Shown in pieces: positions 42,973 to 48,224 of a stretch of 48,224 nt of DNA. This DNA comes from UBA5314 sp035560815. Its GTDB lineage: Bacteria > Bacillota > Syntrophomonadia > Syntrophomonadales > Syntrophomonadaceae. Made by a program: the position numbers and the translations under genes. The DNA lies in contig DATMYR010000043.1 in NCBI GenBank assembly GCA_035560815.1, positions 1 to 48,224 on the forward strand, given 5' to 3'. Each line of letters starts with the position of its first letter. The first letter of the stretch is position 1. Under the pieces are notes generated by a model. That model did no database searches, was not told where the DNA came from, and saw only the letters and a list, made by a program, of their open reading frames with translations.

Positions 42973-42991
42973 ATAGCAATTTTCATGCCAA
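42973..42991 (-). promoter_or_regulatory. Sigma-54 (-24/-12) promoter of the hdr operon
   Basis: On the minus strand TTGGCATGAAAATTGCTAT matches the RpoN consensus (TGGCACG-N4-TTGCW), with the invariant GG and GC exactly 10 nt apart. It lies about 44 nt before the first hdr start and downstream of the sigma-54 activator gene and its terminator. High-confidence site. Confidence 0.9.
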
Positions 42992-43045
42992 CCTATACAA
43001 AAATATAAAGGTTGATTATATCCGACTTCTTACGCTAGCCCCTGA

Positions 43046-43091
43046 GAAAAAAAGTGTCAGCTTCCTGCCACTATGTACAGAAAACTGACAC
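43046..43091 (-). terminator. Terminator of the sigma-54 activator gene
   Basis: On the plus strand GTGTCAG (43054-43060) and CTGACAC (43085-43091), with further partial pairing (TTCC/GAAA). On the minus strand it is followed by TTTTTTTCTC. It separates the activator from the hdr promoter, so hdr is transcribed on its own. Confidence 0.8.
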
Positions 43092-43124
43092 CAAATCATC
43101 TACTCGCTTTAGACAAGGACCTCA

Positions 43125-44942
43125 TCAGGTATAGGTAATATCCTGTCGGGGTACAATGCCCAGAGCCTTCATTTTATAGTATAGAGTGCTGCGCGGAATT
43201 CCCAGCAATTGTGCAGCTTGAGCCTTATTATATTGACAGCTTTTTAGCGCCTCCAGAATGACCTCCCTCTCTGTGCTGCCCATCAGTTCATCCAGTTTCC
43301 GATCTCCCTGGCGAGCCTCGGGGCTCACCTGGGGCACCTCGAGCTGGGCGGTTCGATCCCTATCCAGCAATAAATCCATCACTCCGGCTTCAACCAGGGA
43401 ATCACAGGTTATCTCGTTCCCTTCCATTAAGATGATGATGCTCTCCAGCAAATTGCGCAGCTGCCTTACATTTCCGGGCCAAGAGCAAGATCTTAGAAGA
43501 TCCATGACCTCCGGCTGCATTCCTTGAACAGTCCGCCCGTATTCCTGCCCCAGCTTTTTGATAAATAGCTGCGTCAAACCAGGAATATCATCTTTTCTCT
43601 CCCGCAACGGAGGTATTTCCAATCCCACCACACTGAGACGGTAAAACAGATCTTTACGGAAGCGTTTTTCCTCGATCATCTGATTCATATTCCGGTTGGT
43701 AGCTGCGATAATACGCACGTCGCTTTGAATTGGTGACGTCCCTCCGACCCGGTAAAAGGTCTTCTCCTGCAAAACCCGGAGCAGCTTGGCCTGCATATCC
43801 AGAGGCAGCTCCCCCACTTCATCCAGGAAAAGAGTTCCGCCCCGGGCTAATTCGAATTTGCCAGGTTTTCCAGTCTTAGAAGCTCCGGTAAAGGAGCCGG
43901 CCTCATAACCAAACATTTCGCTTTCGAAAAGGGTTTCCGGAATCGCGCTGCAATTAATTTCGACAAAAGGTTTCTGGCTGCGTTTACTGTTATGGTAGAG
44001 GACATTGGCCATTAGTTCCTTTCCGGTACCACTTTCCCCCTGGATCAGTACGGTGGCATCGGTAGCTGCCACTCGCCGAGCCTGCTGCAATACGCGCAAA
44101 GTCTCAGGGTTTACAGTATAAAAAAGCCCGTCCTTACCGCTTTCCTGGGTTTCGATGATCCGTTCCAGGTTGCGCACCCGTACTTTAGCCTTTTCTAATT
44201 TATTAATAAGGTTGACAGTATGACTAACATCCATACTGGTGCAAACCGATCCAATTATATCTCCATTAGAGAATACAACCGGAACAGCATTTCGTATCAC
44301 ATAGCGGCCATCCTTTAATTCCATCATCCTATTGTAATAAGATTCCAGGGTTGAAATAACCTGCAACGGCAAATCACCAGGCATGAAATCCGCCAGATTC
44401 CGGCCCATAATATCAGCAGCCCTGATGCCGAAAAGTTTTTCCGCACCAAAATTCCAAAAATTTACAATTCCATCACAATCAATCACTTGAATGGCTTCGG
44501 AGATATTCTCCATGACGGAATACATATGTTCACCCAGCATTTCCAACTTGGAAGAAAATCCGTTGCATACATCCCGGGCAGTTAATAACCCGATCACTTT
44601 CCCCGCACCATTTATAACCGGTAAACGCCCGACTTTATTCCTGCGCATAACGTCTCGAGCGTTGACCAGATCTTCATCGGCTATGGTAGTGATTACTCGC
44701 TGACTGCAAACTTCTTTGATGGGCAGATTCTGAGGCATTCCCCGCGAAATAAATCTAACCAGCTGTTCCTTGGTAATCAAGCCTAAAAATTCTCCCTGCC
44801 TATCAACAACCACGCTTTCTTCCCAGCGGTTTTTAAGCATGGCATCCATGACTTTATCAACCAGAGTGTCTTGATCCACGACACCAAAATCCTGGGTCAT
44901 GGCTTCTCCCACACGAAGATCAGTTATTCGTAAATCCGGCAT
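43125..44942 (-). CDS. CBS-PAS sigma-54-dependent transcriptional activator
   Basis: A 605-residue bacterial enhancer-binding protein. Two CBS repeats (about 8-60 and 72-125; VIGLLTARDV) may sense adenine nucleotides or CoA-type ligands. A PAS domain (about 135-235; GIVNFWNFGAEKLFGI) follows. The AAA+ core (about 275-505) has Walker A GESGTGKE, a GSFTGA variant of the GAFTGA loop, Walker B TLFLDEVGELP, and R-fingers. A Fis-type HTH (about 560-600; NKAQAAQLLGIPRSTLYYKM) binds DNA. No receiver domain, so it is ligand-controlled rather than phosphorylated. The hdr promoter just downstream is sigma-54 type and the natural target. Own terminator. The start has AAGGGAG 9 nt upstream. Confidence 0.93.
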   Translation of the reverse strand: MPDLRITDLRVGEAMTQDFGVVDQDTLVDKVMDAMLKNRWEESVVVDRQGEFLGLITKEQLVRFISRGMPQNLPIKEVCSQRVITTIADEDLVNARDVMRRNKVGRLPVINGAGKVIGLLTARDVCNGFSSKLEMLGEHMYSVMENISEAIQVIDCDGIVNFWNFGAEKLFGIRAADIMGRNLADFMPGDLPLQVISTLESYYNRMMELKDGRYVIRNAVPVVFSNGDIIGSVCTSMDVSHTVNLINKLEKAKVRVRNLERIIETQESGKDGLFYTVNPETLRVLQQARRVAATDATVLIQGESGTGKELMANVLYHNSKRSQKPFVEINCSAIPETLFESEMFGYEAGSFTGASKTGKPGKFELARGGTLFLDEVGELPLDMQAKLLRVLQEKTFYRVGGTSPIQSDVRIIAATNRNMNQMIEEKRFRKDLFYRLSVVGLEIPPLRERKDDIPGLTQLFIKKLGQEYGRTVQGMQPEVMDLLRSCSWPGNVRQLRNLLESIIILMEGNEITCDSLVEAGVMDLLLDRDRTAQLEVPQVSPEARQGDRKLDELMGSTEREVILEALKSCQYNKAQAAQLLGIPRSTLYYKMKALGIVPRQDITYT

Positions 44943-44995
44943 TCAGCTCAACTCCCTTAAGCTCTCCAGGAACAGTGCAGTCTGAATTCTGCTTT

Positions 44996-45096
44996 TAGTA
45001 TAATGACGGCATCCCTCTTTGTCCATTATGCACTATCTTCCAGACTTACAAAAACTGCGGGTATAAAGTACTCCATAGTATAATAGCGGCTTACCC
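44996..45096. repeat. Twofold TATAAT-CGGC direct repeat
   Basis: TAGTATAATGACGGCATCCCT at 44996-45016 and TAGTATAATAGCGGCTTACCCT from 45076 are near-identical and 80 bp apart. A third related TATAAT-AAGCGG occurs near 45173. They lie between the divergent activator and ferredoxin genes. They may be -10 elements or operator copies. Confidence 0.45.
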
Positions 45097-45228
45097 TTGC
45101 TTTTTAAGAGTAAGGATAAGTCCGTTTTCCTAATCCTGGTATACTATTTGTACCGGATGAGCTTCAGGATATAATAAGCGGAACGGGGCTTGCGCTCTGG
45201 TCTTGAGGAACGTATAGGATGTGACAGA

Positions 45229-46152
45229 ATGAATACCTGGCTGTTTGCTCCCCTGGTTGTAGTAATTTTGATATTACTGATATGGATGCACCTTGAACGA
45301 AGCATCCGGCCTCAGGCTTCCACGCGAGCCTATTGGTCTCTCAGTTCTCTTCCTCTAAGCAAGAAACTCGAAGGCTATTTCTATGCAGCTAAAACCCATC
45401 TTTATCTTAAGCCGGCTACCTGGTCCCGCTTTCAGAATGGCGATCCTTCCACGGAGTCAGCAGACAGCTATCACGGTAAAGTACTAACCGGGGAGGATGC
45501 GGTGAAACTGATCAGCTTGCAGCAACCTGTAGAAATTCGTGATTTGGACCACGTAATCCCTTATCCCCTGGCCCGGGACATCATCCTCAATGATCCTGGA
45601 CAGAGTTTAGTGGTAATGCACTGCCCCTGCCGGGAGCAAAAACCAGATGGCTGCCAGCCCCGCGAGGTCTGCCTGGTAGTAGGTGAGCCTTTTGCCAGCT
45701 TTGTGGTAGATCACCAGCCCGGACGGGCTCGGCGGATTACATTGGAAGAAGCTCTGGATATTTTGAATGACGAGGAACAGCGGGGGCACGTTCACAGCGC
45801 CTGGTTTAAGGATGTCATGCACAACCGCTTCTATGCCATATGCAACTGCTGTCCCTGCTGCTGCCTGGGCATGAAATCCTTCTTCCGTGGTGTAGCGCGT
45901 CTGACCCATTCGGGTTATCAACCGCACTTGGATGAGGAATCCTGCAGTGCCTGCGGCTGCTGTAGTGATATCTGTCCCTTCTCCGCTCTAAGCCTAAAAG
46001 ACAACCGCATATTCTTTGATCAGGAACATTGTATGGGCTGCGGTCTGTGCGTTTCTCATTGCCCTTTGGAAGCAATTCACCTGGAATTAGCGCCACACAA
46101 AGGGGTTCCCCTGAATATTACCCGCCTGGCCGACCGGGCAAGAATTTCATAG
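45229..46152 (+). CDS. Membrane-anchored polyferredoxin-like protein
   Basis: A 307-residue protein with one N-terminal transmembrane helix (WLFAPLVVVILILLIWM). The middle has a cysteine set M-H-C-P-C-R ... DGCQPREVCLVV and a dense cluster CNCCPCCCLGM, both seen in uncharacterised Fe-S proteins of anaerobes. The C-terminus carries two [4Fe-4S] ferredoxin motifs, CSACGCCSDICP and CMGCGLCVSHCP. It could pass electrons at the membrane. ATG 45229 follows AGGAT; the frame extends 13 codons upstream. It is divergent from the sigma-54 activator across 286 nt of repeats, so may be co-regulated. Confidence 0.85.
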   Translation: MNTWLFAPLVVVILILLIWMHLERSIRPQASTRAYWSLSSLPLSKKLEGYFYAAKTHLYLKPATWSRFQNGDPSTESADSYHGKVLTGEDAVKLISLQQPVEIRDLDHVIPYPLARDIILNDPGQSLVVMHCPCREQKPDGCQPREVCLVVGEPFASFVVDHQPGRARRITLEEALDILNDEEQRGHVHSAWFKDVMHNRFYAICNCCPCCCLGMKSFFRGVARLTHSGYQPHLDEESCSACGCCSDICPFSALSLKDNRIFFDQEHCMGCGLCVSHCPLEAIHLELAPHKGVPLNITRLADRARIS

Positions 46153-46306
46153 CATTTTCGCAGCTGCATATTGCAGATGTATTCTGGAGAATTCACCAAT
46201 TCAAACAAGGTAATCATCGTTCGGAGCTGAACGACCATAAGGTGGTCGGACCATACAAAAAAGACCCGGATTACCCGGATCCTTAGATTTCCGGAATTAT
46301 GTGAAA

Positions 46307-46918
46307 CTAAACTGCCTGGGTTATCAGGTATAACCCTACTATCAAAATGATGCACCCGGTAATGTCATTGATTATCCGAATGTGTTTGTACTCCAGGCGG
46401 GAATGAAAAAAGTTTACCAAAGTGCAAAGCAAGAGCCACCAGCAGATTGCACCCAGAGCCACCCCATTCATAAGAATCAGGGCATCCATCCTGTGGTTGG
46501 CGGTAGAAAGCCCTAATCCGGCAAAAACCGCTGCAAAAGCCAGGAAGGTCATAGGATTAGAAAGCGTTAGGAAATAGCTGGTGATAAAGAGGCTCCAGGT
46601 TTTGGTGCTAACCGCATCGGAAGAATTTTGCCGCAGCGGAGCACTGAAGGTTCTAAGCCCCATAAACAAAAAAAACAAACCAGTAATAATCTCCAACCAG
46701 CTGTGTCTGTGCATAATCAGCGTAGATAATGAAGCCAATCCCCAGCCAGCTAAACCAGCATATGTAGCATCAGCGGCAGCAGCACCTAAGCCAGTCACCA
46801 GACCTGCCCGGAAACCATAATTCAATCCACGCTGGATACATAGCAATGCCATAGGGCCTACCGGGGCTGCGACGCCGAAACCCACAATCATTCCTTTATA
46901 TATCAGATCAAGTTGCAT
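46307..46918 (-). CDS. LysE/RhtB-family exporter
   Basis: A 203-residue integral membrane protein with six hydrophobic segments. The opening GMIVGFGVAAPVGPMALLCIQRGLNYGFRAGLVTGLGAA is the classic LysE family motif (A-P-G/V-P with GPMALLC), and the middle SYFLTLSNPMTFLAF is its second signature. The family exports amino acids or similar solutes. Substrate cannot be assigned. The start has AAAGGGAG upstream. It converges with the polyferredoxin gene; no strong terminator was seen in the 154-nt gap. Confidence 0.9.
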   Translation of the reverse strand: MQLDLIYKGMIVGFGVAAPVGPMALLCIQRGLNYGFRAGLVTGLGAAAADATYAGLAGWGLASLSTLIMHRHSWLEIITGLFFLFMGLRTFSAPLRQNSSDAVSTKTWSLFITSYFLTLSNPMTFLAFAAVFAGLGLSTANHRMDALILMNGVALGAICWWLLLCTLVNFFHSRLEYKHIRIINDITGCIILIVGLYLITQAV

Positions 46919-47083
46919 ATACTACTCTCTCCCTTTATTCTGAAAAACACTATACCACATTACCAGGGGTTTTTCGAAGTACAAATGCAATGATGAAGAA
47001 ATTTCTACATATTATGATTCTCGACAACATCTCTTGTGCAAAAACCCGCCTCTCGTGTACTATATTTGGGGGAGGTCTTGATC

Positions 47084-47974
47084 TTGAAAGACAAAATTGC
47101 ACTGTTTTATAATCCGGTAGCTGGCGGTGGGCGTTTTGAAAAACGCCTCGCTTCTATTGTCCAGCACTTTCAGAATCAAGGCTTTCAGTTGGAGCCCTGG
47201 CGAATCACCAGTAATGCAGACATCGCCGATGACCTGCGCTGTCTGGACCCTGATGAGTTGCATACCATAGCGGCCGCCGGAGGAGATGGAACCGTCCATG
47301 GACTGGTTAATGCCATGATGGATTGCGGGCTACAGGTGCCAATCGCAATTTTCCCCGAAGGAACTTCCAATGATGTTGCCCACTATCTGAGCATCCCCGC
47401 GAAAGCTCCCGATTACTGCAATATCGTGACCCATGGTCGTCTCATGGACCTGGACCTGGGCCGAGTTAATGGCAGGTATTTTGTCAATATCGCCTCGGGC
47501 GGACTATTGACGGAAACTGCCCATGAAGTAGAGTACTTTTGGAAAAATTTGTTGGGCCGGGGAGCCTATTTTCTAAAAGGCCTGGGAAAGATCCCTCTCA
47601 TACAAAGTCTGGACCTAACCCTGACCGTTGATGGGCACCGGCATCAGCTGGAAGTCGTGCTTTTCGTGATACTGAATGGCGGTACAGCAGGGGGGTTTCA
47701 AGGAATTATACCGGAGGGTAAGATGAGTGACGGACAGTTGGATTTTGTGGCGATACGTCCTGTTTCCCTGGCCCGTGCTACCCAGTTATTATATAAAATT
47801 ATGCGCAAACAGCTTCTACAAGACGAGAATATTTTCTATTGTCAGGGAAAACACTTTCTGGTTGACCTTAAACCACCCGCCAGTACAGATCTGGATGGGG
47901 AAAAAGGTCCGGCCTTACCCTGGGATATAGAAGTGATCCCAGCAGCTCTGAAAATCTGGATTCCTTCCGTGTAG
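47084..47974 (+). CDS. Diacylglycerol kinase-family lipid kinase
   Basis: A 296-residue protein of the DagK/YegS/BmrU family. The nucleotide site shows LFYNPVAGGG near the start, then AAGGDGTVHGLVNAM (the G-G-D-G-T signature), FPEGTSNDVA, and a mid-domain GGTAGGFQGIIPEGKMSDGQLDF. It phosphorylates a lipid, commonly diacylglycerol. It may recycle diacylglycerol made during glycolipid or lipoteichoic-type synthesis (inference). Start TTG 47084, chosen because GGGGGAGG lies 8 nt upstream; an earlier TTG at 47078 is too close. Single-gene unit before a tRNA. Confidence 0.92.
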   Translation: MKDKIALFYNPVAGGGRFEKRLASIVQHFQNQGFQLEPWRITSNADIADDLRCLDPDELHTIAAAGGDGTVHGLVNAMMDCGLQVPIAIFPEGTSNDVAHYLSIPAKAPDYCNIVTHGRLMDLDLGRVNGRYFVNIASGGLLTETAHEVEYFWKNLLGRGAYFLKGLGKIPLIQSLDLTLTVDGHRHQLEVVLFVILNGGTAGGFQGIIPEGKMSDGQLDFVAIRPVSLARATQLLYKIMRKQLLQDENIFYCQGKHFLVDLKPPASTDLDGEKGPALPWDIEVIPAALKIWIPSV

Positions 47975-48069
47975 AAGACCGACTCATTTCCTTCGGCAGT
48001 AGGCATATAGACAGCATCCAATCGCGGTCATATCCCTATTTCACTAACATCACACAGACATCTGGCAAA

Positions 48070-48098
48070 TTGACAGGTGCAGTATGCTATTGTATAAT
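48070..48098 (+). promoter_or_regulatory. Consensus sigma-70 promoter of tRNA-Leu
   Basis: Perfect TTGACA at 48070-48075 and TATAAT at 48093-48098, separated by exactly 17 nt, 40 nt before the tRNA. A strong, factor-independent promoter. Confidence 0.9.
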
Positions 48099-48138
48099 GA
48101 CTGTTGCCGGGATTAACGGCAAAATAATTCCATATCGT

Positions 48139-48223
48139 GTCGGAGTGGTGGAACAGGCAGACACGTACGTTTGAGGGGCGTATGCTGAGAGGCGTAGGGG
48201 TTCAAGTCCCCTCTCCGACACCA
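48139..48223 (+). tRNA. tRNA-Leu (anticodon GAG)
   Basis: A class II tRNA with long variable arm. Acceptor arms GTCGGAG (48139-48145) and CTCCGAC (48213-48219), discriminator A, encoded CCA. The anticodon loop TTGAGGG lies between TACGT and GCGTA, giving GAG, which reads CUC/CUU. T-arm AGGGG-TTCAAGT-CCCCT. The window ends one base after the CCA, so more tRNAs may follow. Confidence 0.97.
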
Positions 48224-48224
48224 A

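Noticed and set aside
1..48224. CRISPR arrays, prophage, transposases or an alternative genetic code
   Set aside because: No regularly spaced repeats, no phage or IS genes were seen, and TGA serves as a normal stop in several intact genes, so only the single TGA in the CoA-transferase gene is exceptional.

Overview
The window looks like a chromosomal segment of an anaerobic, low-to-mid-GC Firmicute of the class Clostridia, probably a fatty-acid or carboxylic-acid degrader, possibly syntrophic. The grounds are strong Shine-Dalgarno sites with frequent GTG and TTG starts, Gram-positive style surface proteins (lipoproteins, an SLH protein), a UgtP-like glycolipid glycosyltransferase, and a concentration of beta-oxidation and electron-transfer genes: thiolase, acyl-CoA dehydrogenase, EtfBA, two CoA-transferase pairs, heterodisulfide-reductase-like subunits, and a CoA-disulfide reductase with a rhodanese domain. 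Species cannot be fixed from the sequence. Nearly all genes lie on the minus strand.

Layout. 0.5-3.5 kb: an envelope cluster of two lipoproteins and an SLH protein. 3.7-4.6 kb: an AraC-type regulator with an extra N-terminal helix-turn-helix. 4.7-9.5 kb: a likely five-gene unit (secreted protein, ABC ATPase, ABC permease, histidine kinase, OmpR-type regulator), preceded by 11-bp tandem repeats over the -35 region. 9.6-11.4 kb: an MFS exporter and a YgbA-like protein. 11.4-15.0 kb: a tight operon of UgtP-like glycosyltransferase, MFS protein and polysaccharide deacetylase. 15.0-15.6 kb: a gene-free stretch packed with hairpins, including a 28-bp palindrome present twice. 15.6-23.1 kb: thiolase, a four-cysteine small protein, phosphomannomutase, an unknown protein, a PAS-GGDEF-HD-GYP protein and a branched-chain aminotransferase. 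23.4-26.5 kb: a ferritin-like protein, a CmpB-like membrane protein, a short amidohydrolase, a 43-residue membrane protein and a VanX-like dipeptidase.

26.6-30.3 kb holds acd-etfB-etfA with a consensus-like promoter and a MarR regulator upstream. 30.6-33.5 kb holds a Cys-rich plus Mop-domain protein, a membrane protein and the CoA-disulfide reductase. 33.8-38.6 kb has two CoA-transferase pairs around an MFS transporter. The first pair is odd: subunit A has an in-frame TGA, and subunit B has Asp where its paralogue has the usual catalytic-type Glu. 38.9-42.9 kb is an hdrC-hdrB-hdrA-hdrC-hdrB operon behind a very good sigma-54 promoter, and the next gene upstream encodes a CBS-PAS-AAA sigma-54 activator. 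The right end has a membrane-anchored polyferredoxin, a LysE exporter, a diacylglycerol-kinase-like protein and tRNA-Leu(GAG).

A plausible reading of the right half: a carboxylate is imported by the MFS protein, activated by CoA transferase, oxidised by acyl-CoA dehydrogenase and thiolase, and the electrons are handled by Etf and the Hdr-like complex, with the latter under sigma-54 control. This linkage is inference from gene content and position. The items most worth following up are the in-frame TGA in the CoA-transferase A gene, the doubled Hdr C-B arrangement with its sigma-54 switch, and the Cys-repeat/Mop protein.
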